Source: CANGYM01 sp044235825 (GTDB taxonomy: Bacteria > Pseudomonadota > Alphaproteobacteria > JAJTHO01 > CANGYM01). From it: DNA of 53,973 bases. Below, piece by piece: positions 40,250 to 48,441 of this stretch. The notes under the pieces were generated by a model. The model was not told where the DNA came from. It was given only the letters and a program-made list of their open reading frames with translations, and made no database searches. The position numbers and the translations under genes are program-made. Position 1 is the stretch's first letter. The number at the start of each line of letters is the position of its first letter. Where the stretch lies: contig JBIIHL010000005.1 in the NCBI GenBank assembly GCA_044235825.1, positions 1 to 53,973 of the forward strand. The letters run 5' to 3'.

Positions 40250-41008
40250 TTAGGATGAGAGGCGACGAAAAGCGCGGGATATTTCCACATCCCCCAAAAA
40301 CGCCTGAAACAGGGCCATGGAAAACGCATCACTTTCCGGTTCCCATTCGGGGTGCCACTGGACGCCCACGGCAAAGCGGGGGGCGGTGGTGACGCGAACG
40401 GCCTCGATAACGCCGTCGGGGGCGAGGGCTTCAACGGTTAAGTCAGAGCCCAAGGTTTTAATGGCCTGCGTATGCAAAGAATTCACCCGAAGCACTGTTC
40501 CCACCGGACTCAGCCCCGCCAGAAAGCCATCAGGCGTTAAAAACACATCGTGTTTTTTGGCAAAGCGGGCGGCATCGTCGCTGGCCAGTCCCTGATCCAA
40601 GTGATCGAGGGTTTGCGGCACCTGTTTCAAATTTTGGTGCAACGTGCCCCCCAAGGCCACGTTCATTTCCTGAATCCCCCGACAAATTCCCAGTAAAGGA
40701 ACCCCCTGACCCAAGGCGGCCGTGATCAAAGAAAGCGTTGTTTGATCGCGGCGGGCATCATAGCAGGCCTCTGGCAGGGCGATATCCTCCCCATAATGGG
40801 CGGGATCCACCATAGACAGGCTGCCCGTCATAATCAGTCCATCCAAATGGGGCAAAACCTGAAGCGCACTGGCCCCGATGGAGGGAATCAGCAGCGGCGT
40901 TGCCCCCAAAACATCGGCGACTACGCGGATAAAACGCTCCCCCACCCCATGAAAATGGAGTTTATCCACGTTTTTCACACAACAAGACAGGCCAATAACA
41001 GGTTGCAT
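40250..41008 (-). CDS. Class-I glutamine amidotransferase, peptidase C26 (PuuD-like)
   Basis: Probable gamma-glutamyl hydrolase related to PuuD, which frees GABA from gamma-glutamyl-GABA; the actual substrate is unknown. The start chosen gives MQPVIGLSCCVKN, the usual family opening. LDGLIMTGSLSMVDPAHYGE follows, then the nucleophile elbow LLGICRGIQEMNVALGGTLHQ (Cys near residue 106). The catalytic His and Glu are in VGVQWHPEWEPES. Upstream in-frame ATGs at 41026 and 41050 would add 6 or 14 residues, and none has a good ribosome-binding site. It is divergent from the DUF445 gene and lies 15 bases before radA. No other putrescine-use genes are near. Confidence 0.88.
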   Translation of the reverse strand: MQPVIGLSCCVKNVDKLHFHGVGERFIRVVADVLGATPLLIPSIGASALQVLPHLDGLIMTGSLSMVDPAHYGEDIALPEACYDARRDQTTLSLITAALGQGVPLLGICRGIQEMNVALGGTLHQNLKQVPQTLDHLDQGLASDDAARFAKKHDVFLTPDGFLAGLSPVGTVLRVNSLHTQAIKTLGSDLTVEALAPDGVIEAVRVTTAPRFAVGVQWHPEWEPESDAFSMALFQAFLGDVEISRAFRRLSS

Positions 41009-41061
41009 AAAGCCACTATAATCCATAAAGTTGGGGAAAATCCATCCCACAATATCACCCG

Positions 41062-41718
41062 ATGAACGTTAGTTTTCTTTCCAATCTTATCGCGGCCGCT
41101 CTTGTCGGTTTGGCGTTTGTGTTGCCCCCTCCGTGGCATGGTTTGGTTTTAAATACGGGGCTTTATGCGTTGTCAGGGGGGCTAACCAACTGGCTGGCCG
41201 TGTATATGTTATTCGAGCGGGTTCCGCTCATGTACGGATCCGGTGTGATTTTAAATCGCTTTGAATCCTTTAAAAGCACCCTGCACGATATGATGATGCA
41301 GGAGTTTTTTCAGGATGACCATGTTCAGTCTTTTTTAAAAAGCAAAACGCAAAATCTGTCTCTGGATAAAGATAAAATTTTTGATCATTTGGCGGATGCC
41401 ATTTCGGAGTCTTCTTTTGGCAGCATGCTTTCCCTGATGGGGGGGAAGAAGGCTCTGGAACCCCTGCGGGAACCCGTTAAAGAAAAAATTCAATCCATCC
41501 TTCAGGATTTGGTGAAGACACAAACGGATGCCAAGGGGCCTGAGAGTATCCGATCATTGATCAGTCAATTGATCAACGATCGTTTAAATCAGCTAACGCC
41601 GGTCATGGTCAAAGATCTGGTCCACCGGATGATTCACGAACATTTGGGTTGGCTGGTGATCTGGGGCGCGGTGACGGGGGGGATGATGGGGATTATGGCT
41701 TATTTTGCAGGGCTTTAG
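41062..41718 (+). CDS. DUF445 family membrane protein
   Basis: Predicted inner-membrane protein of uncharacterised family DUF445. The 218-residue chain has an N-terminal hydrophobic segment (LIAAALVGLAFVLPPPW). The family signature GGLTNWLAVYMLFERVPLMYGSGVI comes next, with its Thr-Asn pair. A long soluble helical middle follows, and a C-terminal helix (LGWLVIWGAVTGGMMGIMAY). Longer relatives have about 400 residues, so this is a short form. It diverges from the amidotransferase gene, and pepA follows with its own promoter-like site. No function can be given. Confidence 0.85.
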   Translation: MNVSFLSNLIAAALVGLAFVLPPPWHGLVLNTGLYALSGGLTNWLAVYMLFERVPLMYGSGVILNRFESFKSTLHDMMMQEFFQDDHVQSFLKSKTQNLSLDKDKIFDHLADAISESSFGSMLSLMGGKKALEPLREPVKEKIQSILQDLVKTQTDAKGPESIRSLISQLINDRLNQLTPVMVKDLVHRMIHEHLGWLVIWGAVTGGMMGIMAYFAGL

Positions 41719-41745
41719 GGGATGTTACAGGTTATTTAGTTTCTG

Positions 41746-41774
41746 TTGGCCTGTTTTAAGAATCCTGCTACAAA
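41746..41774 (+). promoter_or_regulatory. Predicted promoter of pepA
   Basis: TTGGCC (41746-41751) and TACAAA (41769-41774) are 17 bases apart, each matching four of six consensus positions. The start would be near 41781, about 27 bases before the pepA ATG. Confidence 0.4.
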
Positions 41775-41807
41775 CAAAGGCATTGTTTTTTTATGAAGGA
41801 TTTTCAC

Positions 41808-43301
41808 ATGCTTCCTGTATCGTTTGCTCTGAGTGCCCCTGATGCTGCCGCCTCTGTTGTGGTTTTTTATGACGAGGATAAGACCCTTTTGGCGGACAAG
41901 CTGCTAGACAGCGCGGCCCAAGCCCTTGTCTCCGGCCTCTTGCAAAAAGATGATTTTAAAGGAAGTGCTGGAAAAACAGCCGGCTATAAAATCGCTCTGA
42001 ATGATAAAATCATCACTGTGGTTGTTGCCGGTATCGGAAAGGCCAGCGACCTTACCCCGCTCGCCTTGCAAAAAATTGGCGCCAGCATCATCACGGCCTT
42101 GCACGGCGGTCAAGAGGCTGCGGCGGTTGTGGCCCCCTTGGGGGCGAGCGGTTCTGTAGAATACGCGGCCAACGATATGGCGGCTGGGGCATTGTTGAAG
42201 GGGTATCGCTTCGATAAATACATCACCAAAGAGCGTCCTGACGTTAAAAAGCCCAAGCTGTCCTCTTTGGTTTTTCTGGTGAATGATAAGAAGGCCGCCG
42301 AAGTTTGTTTTGAAAAAACATCGGCCTTTGTTCGCGCCGTTTATTTGGCGCGGACCCTGCAGAACGAGCCCTCGAACATCCTGAACCCCGAAACCTACGC
42401 TGAAAAAATCAAAGAGGTTTTTACAAAGCTGCCCGTATCGGTAAAGGTTTTGGGTGAAAAGGATATGAAAAAGCTGGGCATGGGGGCGTTGCTGGGTGTC
42501 GGTCAGGGCAGTGCTGTGGAATCTCAGATGGTGGTGATGGAGTATCGTGGATCCAAAACCAATGATGGCCCGATTGCCTTGGTTGGGAAAGGCGTGACCT
42601 TTGACACGGGGGGGATTTCCATTAAACCCGCCGCCAATATGGAGGATATGAAGTGGGACATGGGGGGCTCGGCTGTTGTGGTGGCCACCCTTCAGATGTT
42701 GGCCGAGCAAAAATCCCCTTTTCACGTGGTTGGGGTTGTTGGGTTGGTGGAAAATATGCCCTCTGGCACCGCCCAGCGTCCGGGGGATATTGTCACGTCC
42801 ATGTCAGGCCAGACGATTGAGGTCTTAAATACCGATGCCGAAGGGCGTTTGGTGTTGAGTGATGCGCTGTGGTACGCCCAAGAAACGTTCAAGCCCAAAA
42901 CCGTCATTGATTTTGCGACATTAACGGGCGCCATTGTTGTGGCTTTGGGGGATTTGACGGCGGGTCTGTTCAGCAATAACGACAAACTGGCAGAGGCTTT
43001 GTTTGCGGCTTCTAACGATGCCAATGAACCCATTTGGCGCTTTCCCCTGAATGAAGAGTACAACAAAGATATGAACAGCCCCATTGCCGATATGCGCAAC
43101 ATCGGATCAGGGCGCGGCGCCGGCAGCATCACGGCGGCCCAGTTTCTTCAGCGCTTTATTCAAAAAGATGTCGCATGGGCGCACATTGATATCGCCGGTG
43201 TCACGGCATCCAAAAACGGGAAAGAGTTGGCCCCCAAAGGGGCCACGGGATTTGGGGTGCATTTGATGGAGCGGTTTTTTGCTGTATATGCCCAATCCTG
43301 A
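41808..43301 (+). CDS. pepA: Leucyl aminopeptidase (M17)
   Basis: Hexameric two-metal aminopeptidase that trims N-terminal residues from peptides. The C-terminal catalytic domain has GKGVTFDTGGISIKPAANME with a metal-binding Lys and Asp. VVGLVENMPSGTAQRPGD and the M17 signature NTDAEGRLVLSDAL follow. The N-terminal domain is the usual macro-like fold. The start is placed at the ATG at 41808 because GAAGGA lies seven bases before it; that site overlaps an earlier in-frame ATG at 41793. Length 497 residues (E. coli 503). E. coli PepA also acts in site-specific recombination; nothing here tests that. Confidence 0.96.
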   Translation: MLPVSFALSAPDAAASVVVFYDEDKTLLADKLLDSAAQALVSGLLQKDDFKGSAGKTAGYKIALNDKIITVVVAGIGKASDLTPLALQKIGASIITALHGGQEAAAVVAPLGASGSVEYAANDMAAGALLKGYRFDKYITKERPDVKKPKLSSLVFLVNDKKAAEVCFEKTSAFVRAVYLARTLQNEPSNILNPETYAEKIKEVFTKLPVSVKVLGEKDMKKLGMGALLGVGQGSAVESQMVVMEYRGSKTNDGPIALVGKGVTFDTGGISIKPAANMEDMKWDMGGSAVVVATLQMLAEQKSPFHVVGVVGLVENMPSGTAQRPGDIVTSMSGQTIEVLNTDAEGRLVLSDALWYAQETFKPKTVIDFATLTGAIVVALGDLTAGLFSNNDKLAEALFAASNDANEPIWRFPLNEEYNKDMNSPIADMRNIGSGRGAGSITAAQFLQRFIQKDVAWAHIDIAGVTASKNGKELAPKGATGFGVHLMERFFAVYAQS

Positions 43302-43311
43302 TCCGGTCGTT

Positions 43312-44700
43312 ATGTACGATTTTCGTATTTTTCGGGCATATGATGTTCGCGGGATTGTGGTGGATACTTTAACCCCTGCCTTTGCTCGACACTTTGGCTT
43401 GGCTTATGCCCAGATGCTGAGAGATAAAGGCCTTTCCTCTGTGGTGGTGGGTTATGATGGCCGGTTGCATTCCCCGATGTTGGCAGAGGCCTTGCGCCTA
43501 GGTCTCTCTGAGGGGGGGGTAGAGGTCCTTGATATCGGCGTGGGCCCCACGCCCATGACATACTTTGCCACACAACATACCCATGCCTCTTCAGGGATTA
43601 TGGTGACGGGGTCCCATAATCCTCCCGAATATAACGGCTTTAAATGTGTCGTGGATGGTCAGCCTTTTTACGGGGATGACCTTTGTGCCCTGCATCCCAT
43701 GATGGCCACGGCTGTTCCGGCCCCTCACAAAGGGGCGATCATACCCGTTTCCCTTCAGCAGGACTATGTTCAGGCGTTGCTGAAGGCCACACATCTGAGT
43801 GATTTTCCCGATGCCCTGACCTGTGTTTGGGATCCTGGCAACGGGGCCGCGGGCGATGTGATGCGGGAATTGATCAAACACTTGCCAGGCAAACATAGTG
43901 TGATCAATGGTCATATTGATGGAACCTTTCCCGCCCATCATCCGGATCCCAGTGAGCCCAAAAATATGGTGCAGCTGCAACAGGCCGTTTTGCATCATGG
44001 CGCAGATATCGGGCTGGCCTTTGATGGGGATGCCGATCGTTTGGGGGTTGTGGATGGACAAGGAAAGATTTTGAGTATTGATGCCCTGCTAACCTTACTC
44101 GCGCGGGGTGTTTTGAAAGATCATCCTGGGGCGACCCTGTTGGGGGATGTGAAAACATCCCGCATGTTTTTTGATGATATTCAAAGTCACGGGGGCCACC
44201 CTGTGATTTGGATGGTGGGCCATGCCCATATGAAGGCCAAAATGAAAACCTCTGGGGCTCTTTTTGCGGGGGAAGGCAGTGGTCATATCTTTTTCGCGGA
44301 TCGTTATGGGGGGTATGATGATGCCTTGTATGCCGCTCTTCGGACATTAGAGGTTCTGGCGCAAGGCCCCCTTTCTGCCCAAATTGCAGATTTACCGCGA
44401 TCCTTTGCGTCCCCCGAAGTGCGGATTTTTTGCGCCGATGATCAAAAATTTTCAATCATAGAGGCCCTGCGCCAGCGTATCGAAGCCTCCGGCGCCCCGC
44501 ATTTGGCCATCGATGGTATCCGCGTGGAAACCGCCGAAGGCTGGTGGTTGGTCCGCGCCAGCAACACCCAGCCCGCCCTGAGTGTGCGGTGTGAATCCCT
44601 AACCCCTTCGGGCTTTCCTGCTTTGGTTGCGGATTTGATTGCACAATTAAAAATCTTGGGGCTCGATGCTCGGGAAGAGGATTTTTTTCTTTCTTCCTGA
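43312..44700 (+). CDS. Phosphomannomutase/phosphoglucomutase (AlgC-like)
   Basis: Interconverts hexose 1- and 6-phosphates, feeding cell-surface sugar synthesis. The alpha-D-phosphohexomutase layout is clear: FRIFRAYDVRGIV at the start and the catalytic phosphoserine in GIMVTGSHNPPEYNGFK. The Mg-binding loop is LAFDGDADRLGVVD, the sugar-binding loop has GEGSGHIFF, and a C-terminal phosphate-binding domain has VRASNTQPALSVRCES. The ATG at 43312, ten bases after the pepA stop, best fits the family N-terminus. Upstream starts (TTG 43279, ATG 43288) overlap pepA and add little. Whether mannose, glucose or both are used cannot be told from sequence. Confidence 0.92.
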   Translation: MYDFRIFRAYDVRGIVVDTLTPAFARHFGLAYAQMLRDKGLSSVVVGYDGRLHSPMLAEALRLGLSEGGVEVLDIGVGPTPMTYFATQHTHASSGIMVTGSHNPPEYNGFKCVVDGQPFYGDDLCALHPMMATAVPAPHKGAIIPVSLQQDYVQALLKATHLSDFPDALTCVWDPGNGAAGDVMRELIKHLPGKHSVINGHIDGTFPAHHPDPSEPKNMVQLQQAVLHHGADIGLAFDGDADRLGVVDGQGKILSIDALLTLLARGVLKDHPGATLLGDVKTSRMFFDDIQSHGGHPVIWMVGHAHMKAKMKTSGALFAGEGSGHIFFADRYGGYDDALYAALRTLEVLAQGPLSAQIADLPRSFASPEVRIFCADDQKFSIIEALRQRIEASGAPHLAIDGIRVETAEGWWLVRASNTQPALSVRCESLTPSGFPALVADLIAQLKILGLDAREEDFFLSS

Positions 44701-45033
44701 GTCAAAAAGTTTTTAAAAATCCAGATTTTTTTAATCCGTCCCCCACAGTCCTGTTAAAAAAAATCCCACAAAGGGATTTACGATAGAGAAAAATATGTTT
44801 AAATTAGACATGATCCTCTGATGGGGCTGACATGCCCTAACGAGGTTTTCTTTCAGGAATAATGGGATTCATTGTGACACGTTCTGATCGTTTTTTGCGG
44901 TTTATTGATCGTGTTCCCTCTTTTGGATTTTTCCCCCAATTTTCTTTTTCTTATCCTGCACAAATGCAGGGTGGTTTTCTTTCTTCTTCACGTTTCATGC
45001 GGCCTTTGGCTGTGTTAAAAAGGATTAATGGTA
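44701..45033. other. Long hairpin-rich leader region before rne
   Basis: This 333-base gap holds no confident gene. Three perfect short stems are visible: AAATCCC/GGGATTT (44761-44779), GGGC/GCCC (44824-44837) and CCTGCA/TGCAGG (44955-44970). An 86-codon frame starts at 44862 behind CAGGA, runs out of frame into rne to 45119 and may be an upstream ORF or chance. No clean promoter stands out. In E. coli the rne message has a long structured leader used for autoregulation; a similar role here is an inference. Confidence 0.6.
44754..44779 (-). terminator. Intrinsic-terminator-like hairpin facing left
   Basis: Read on the minus strand, a perfect 7-bp stem (AAATCCC/GGGATTT, loop TTTGT) runs straight into eight T residues in total and so looks like a rho-independent terminator. 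No minus-strand gene lies to its right (rne is on the plus strand). In the plus direction it has no T-run and would simply be a leader hairpin. Confidence 0.5.
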
Positions 45034-47454
45034 ATGACCCAAATCATGTTGATCGACGCGGAACATCCCGAGGAATTGCGCGTAGCTGTCTTGGAAAACG
45101 GGACACTCTCAGAGTTTGATTACGAATCAACCCTGAAAAAACAAAACAAAGGCAACATCTACCTAGCCAAAGTCACGCGGGTTGAGCCGTCTTTGCAGGC
45201 TGCTTTTGTGGAATATGGCCAAAACCGTCAAGGGTTTTTGTCGTTTTCTGAAATTCACCCCGATTATTTCCGCATACCCATTGCAGATCGCAAGAATTTG
45301 ATCGAAGAGGAGTCCTTGCCGGCCCCCGAAGAGGGCGACGAGGATGAAAATGCTCCAACAGCCGCAAGCGCCGATGACCAAAACAGCCCAATGGATGAGG
45401 TGGTTTCCTTTGATGTCGAGGGTGATTTTCAACCCATAGCCTTGGATGATGAGGAGTCTTCGGAAACCATTCCTATGGATCTGGGTGTTTCTGATAAAGG
45501 CTCTGCGGTGTCAGAGGCAGAAAGAGAAGAGGATGAATGGAAACGTCATCGCCGTCTAAAGCGGCAATACACCATCCAAGAAGTGATTAAGAAAAATCAG
45601 ATTTTGCTGGTGCAGGTTGTCAAAGAAGAGCGGGGCAACAAAGGCGCGGCTTTAACGACCTATCTTTCGTTGGCGGGGCGGTACTGTGTTTTAATGCCCA
45701 ATTCTGGCAGTGGCGGCGGGATTTCCCGAAAAATTGGCAGCCATGAAGATCGCAAACGCATTCGCGGTATTTTGGATGAGCTAGAGGTTCCCGAATCCAT
45801 CTCTGTGATCGTCCGGACCGCCGGTATGGGGCGCACCAAAACAGAGATCAAACGGGATTACGATTATCTGCTGCGGGTTTGGGGCCAGATTCGTGAGGAT
45901 ACCCTCAGCGCCGTAGCCCCGTCATTGATCTATGAAGAGGGCCAGCTGATTCGCCGCGCCATTCGGGATATTTATGATCGCGAAACCGAGGAAGTCTGGG
46001 TTTCTGGGGAAGAGGCCTATAAAGAAGCCAAAGCCTTCATGAAAATGATGATGCCCTCGCATTCCAAGCGGGTGAAGCCATATAAAGACAAAGTCATCCC
46101 CCTATTTCATCGCCACCATGTCGAACCGCAGATCGAGGCTGTGTTTAAGCCCATCACCCAGTTGCCTTCCGGTGGGTATTTGGTCTTTGGACAAACGGAA
46201 GCCTTGGTTTCCATCGATGTGAACTCCGGCAGGTCCACGCGAGAGCGCAGCGTTGAGGATATGGCCCTAAGCACCAACCTAGAGGCCGCCGAAGAGATTG
46301 CCCGTCAGCTTCGCCTGCGGGATTTGGCGGGCTTGGTTGTGGTTGATTTTATTGATATGGAAGACAATCGCAAAAATGCCGCTGTGGAACGACGGTTGAA
46401 AGATCTGCTGCGCAAAGATCGGGCCCGCATTCAAGTTGGCCGCATCAGCCAGTTTGGCCTTTTGGAAATGTCCCGTCAGCGTCTGCGTCCCTCTATTGAG
46501 GAAATCAGCAGTCATTCTTGCCCCCATTGTCAGGGCAGTGGTCGCTTGCGTTCGGTGGAATCCTTGGCCTTGGCCCTTTTGCGGGCTGTGGAGTATGAGG
46601 GGTTGAAACAAAATGCGTTCCTGCTCAGGCTGATGGTGCCGCATGGTTTGGCGGTTCATTTGTTTAATGAAAAACGTTCGGAAATCACGGACATTGAGCG
46701 TCTGTATGCCATACGCATCCGCATTGAAGAAAGCACGGATATTCCGGACAATGGATACCAAATTGATGTTCTTGAGAAAAAAGCCGAAGGTCATCATTTG
46801 CCGGAAAATCTGGAGGTTCTTCAGGCTTTCCAGCAGGAATTAAGCGAGCGTCAAAAGAAAAAATCATCGAATCGTCGGGGTTCTGATCGATACAAAGCCG
46901 AAGATGGCGAGCGGGAAAAAGGTCGTGATCGTGATAGAGACAGAGGCGGCAGGGATCGAGACCGTCGACGTGATCGCAATCCTGCTGTTGCGGTTGAAGG
47001 GGAAGAAGTTCAGGACGCCACCACCCAAGACACAGAGGGTGCTGAGGCCGCTTTGACGGGTCGCCGCCGCCGTAATCGGGGGAATCGTCGTGGGCGTGGG
47101 CAGGACCGCACCCAGCAACCTAGGGGTTCTTTTTCAGAAAAACCTGATCATCAAGGGGAATCTCAGGCCAATTCTGAGGTTGAATCAGATCATCAGGAAA
47201 CCTTTACGTCCCCAAAACAATCCTCGGAAGAGGGGGCTGGACCTCGTGACGAAAACAAACGTCGTCGTCGCAATCGGTATCGCAACCGTCGTCGCGGCCG
47301 GAACTTTGGTGAGGGATCTCCTGCAGAGGGGGCATCGTCTTCCCCTGCGCAGCCAGCACCAGAACCAGCGGTGTCTTCGTCTTCAGATGAGAATAAACCC
47401 AAAGAAAAGAAAGAAAAACCGTCGTGGTGGGAGAAAATTGTGGGGGCTGAGTAA
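45034..47454 (+). CDS. rne: Ribonuclease E
   Basis: Essential single-strand endoribonuclease and degradosome scaffold. The N-terminal S1 domain starts MLIDAEHPEELRVAVLENG and is interrupted (about residues 90-170) by an acidic Glu/Asp/Ser insertion. The 5' sensor and DNase-I-like domain have catalytic Asp in VSIDVNSGRST and VVVDFIDMEDNR. The Zn-link is SHSCPHCQGSGRL. Residues about 600-808 are disordered, with Arg-rich runs (DRDRDRGGRDRDRRRDRN, GRRRRNRGNRRGRG, KRRRRNRYRNRRRGRN) and end KPSWWEKIVGAE. The second ATG (45034) is chosen because AGGA lies nine bases before it, against three for 45028. Confidence 0.96.
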   Translation: MTQIMLIDAEHPEELRVAVLENGTLSEFDYESTLKKQNKGNIYLAKVTRVEPSLQAAFVEYGQNRQGFLSFSEIHPDYFRIPIADRKNLIEEESLPAPEEGDEDENAPTAASADDQNSPMDEVVSFDVEGDFQPIALDDEESSETIPMDLGVSDKGSAVSEAEREEDEWKRHRRLKRQYTIQEVIKKNQILLVQVVKEERGNKGAALTTYLSLAGRYCVLMPNSGSGGGISRKIGSHEDRKRIRGILDELEVPESISVIVRTAGMGRTKTEIKRDYDYLLRVWGQIREDTLSAVAPSLIYEEGQLIRRAIRDIYDRETEEVWVSGEEAYKEAKAFMKMMMPSHSKRVKPYKDKVIPLFHRHHVEPQIEAVFKPITQLPSGGYLVFGQTEALVSIDVNSGRSTRERSVEDMALSTNLEAAEEIARQLRLRDLAGLVVVDFIDMEDNRKNAAVERRLKDLLRKDRARIQVGRISQFGLLEMSRQRLRPSIEEISSHSCPHCQGSGRLRSVESLALALLRAVEYEGLKQNAFLLRLMVPHGLAVHLFNEKRSEITDIERLYAIRIRIEESTDIPDNGYQIDVLEKKAEGHHLPENLEVLQAFQQELSERQKKKSSNRRGSDRYKAEDGEREKGRDRDRDRGGRDRDRRRDRNPAVAVEGEEVQDATTQDTEGAEAALTGRRRRNRGNRRGRGQDRTQQPRGSFSEKPDHQGESQANSEVESDHQETFTSPKQSSEEGAGPRDENKRRRRNRYRNRRRGRNFGEGSPAEGASSSPAQPAPEPAVSSSSDENKPKEKKEKPSWWEKIVGAE

Positions 47455-47524
47455 GGTCTGCTTATCTTTAACCCCCCAAAAACCGTGGTGTCCCTTGTGA
47501 TTTGGTTAAAGGTGTTTTTTTGTT

Positions 47525-47986
47525 ATGGCGTTATCAATTTTGATTTTAAATGGGCCTAATTTGAACCAGTTGGGTCGTCGGGAAGTGTCTGTGTATGGCG
47601 AGGCCACATATCAAGATTTGGTTGAGCTGTGTCAGAAAACCGGTCATGCCCTAGGATTATCCATTCAGATTCAGCAATACAATCACGAAGGGGATATGAT
47701 TGATGCCATTCATGCCGCGGTGGGGGAAACAGACGGACTGATTGTCAATGCGGGGGCCTTCACCCACACCTCTTTGGCGTTGCACGATGCCCTTCGCCTT
47801 TATCCCCATCCCGTTTTAGAGGTCCATATCAGCAATATCTTTGCCCGCGAGCCTGTGCGCCACCATTCCTATGTCGCGCCTTTGGCCAAAGGAATCCTTT
47901 GCGGTTTTGGGATAAATGGGTATAAGTATGCTTTGATGCATTTAGCTGAGCTTTTGAACTCTCATGACGAAAACTCCCTTAACTAA
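47525..47986 (+). CDS. aroQ: 3-dehydroquinate dehydratase, type II
   Basis: Dehydrates 3-dehydroquinate in the shikimate pathway, upstream of AroA. The small dodecameric type II enzyme is evident from ILILNGPNLNQLGRREVSVYG at the start, with the catalytic Tyr of VYG. QYNHEGDMIDAIH, LIVNAGAFTHTSLALHDAL and EVHISNIFAREPVRHHSYVA with its catalytic His follow. The 153-residue length is standard. It overlaps accB by 23 bases. aroQ-accB adjacency is common in proteobacteria. Confidence 0.96.
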   Translation: MALSILILNGPNLNQLGRREVSVYGEATYQDLVELCQKTGHALGLSIQIQQYNHEGDMIDAIHAAVGETDGLIVNAGAFTHTSLALHDALRLYPHPVLEVHISNIFAREPVRHHSYVAPLAKGILCGFGINGYKYALMHLAELLNSHDENSLN

Positions 47987-48431
47987 GGCGAATGTTCTCG
48001 ATAAAGCCTTGGTCAAAGATTTGGCCGATTTGTTAAACGAGACCTCGCTGACAGAAATTGAATTGTCCGATGGTACGTTTAAAATCCGTGTGGCGCGACA
48101 TGGTGTCCCTGCGGCCCATACCGTTTATGCCCCAACGACGGTGGAAAGCACGGCTCCGGCCTCTTCAGGACCATCCACTTCGCCGTCAGCTCTTCCTCAA
48201 GATGCCCTGAAATCCCCTATGGTGGGCAATGTGTATCTTTCCCCTCGTCCTGGGGCAGAGACCTTTGTGAAGGTGGGTGATACCGTTGAAAAAGGCCAAA
48301 CCCTTTTGATTATCGAGGCTATGAAGGTGATGAATCCCATTCCCTCCCCTGTTCGCGGTGTGGTGAAGGCTATTTTTGTTCAAGATAGCCAGCCTGTGGA
48401 ATACAACGAACCTTTGATTCACGTGGCTTAG
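47964..48431 (+). CDS. accB: Biotin carboxyl carrier protein of acetyl-CoA carboxylase
   Basis: Carries biotin between the biotin carboxylase and carboxyltransferase of acetyl-CoA carboxylase, the first step of fatty acid synthesis. The 155-residue protein has an N-terminal helical domain (DLADLLNETSLTEIELSDG) and a Pro/Ala/Thr/Ser linker (about 50-80). The biotinyl domain has the target lysine in IEAMKVMNPIPSPVRG. The start lies within the aroQ 3' end. accC, which normally follows, is absent, and metK comes next after ten bases. The carboxylase subunit must therefore be encoded elsewhere. Confidence 0.96.
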   Translation: MTKTPLTKANVLDKALVKDLADLLNETSLTEIELSDGTFKIRVARHGVPAAHTVYAPTTVESTAPASSGPSTSPSALPQDALKSPMVGNVYLSPRPGAETFVKVGDTVEKGQTLLIIEAMKVMNPIPSPVRGVVKAIFVQDSQPVEYNEPLIHVA

Positions 48432-48441
48432 GGTTTTGATC

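Noticed and set aside
41904..42725. 273-codon minus-strand frame opposite pepA
   Set aside because: Long only because of codon bias in pepA; His/Gly/Gln-rich composition and no matching promoter or start context.
43904..44455. 183-codon minus-strand frame opposite the phosphohexomutase
   Set aside because: Lies over catalytic motifs of the real gene and reads as His/Pro/Arg-rich low-quality protein; no ribosome-binding site.
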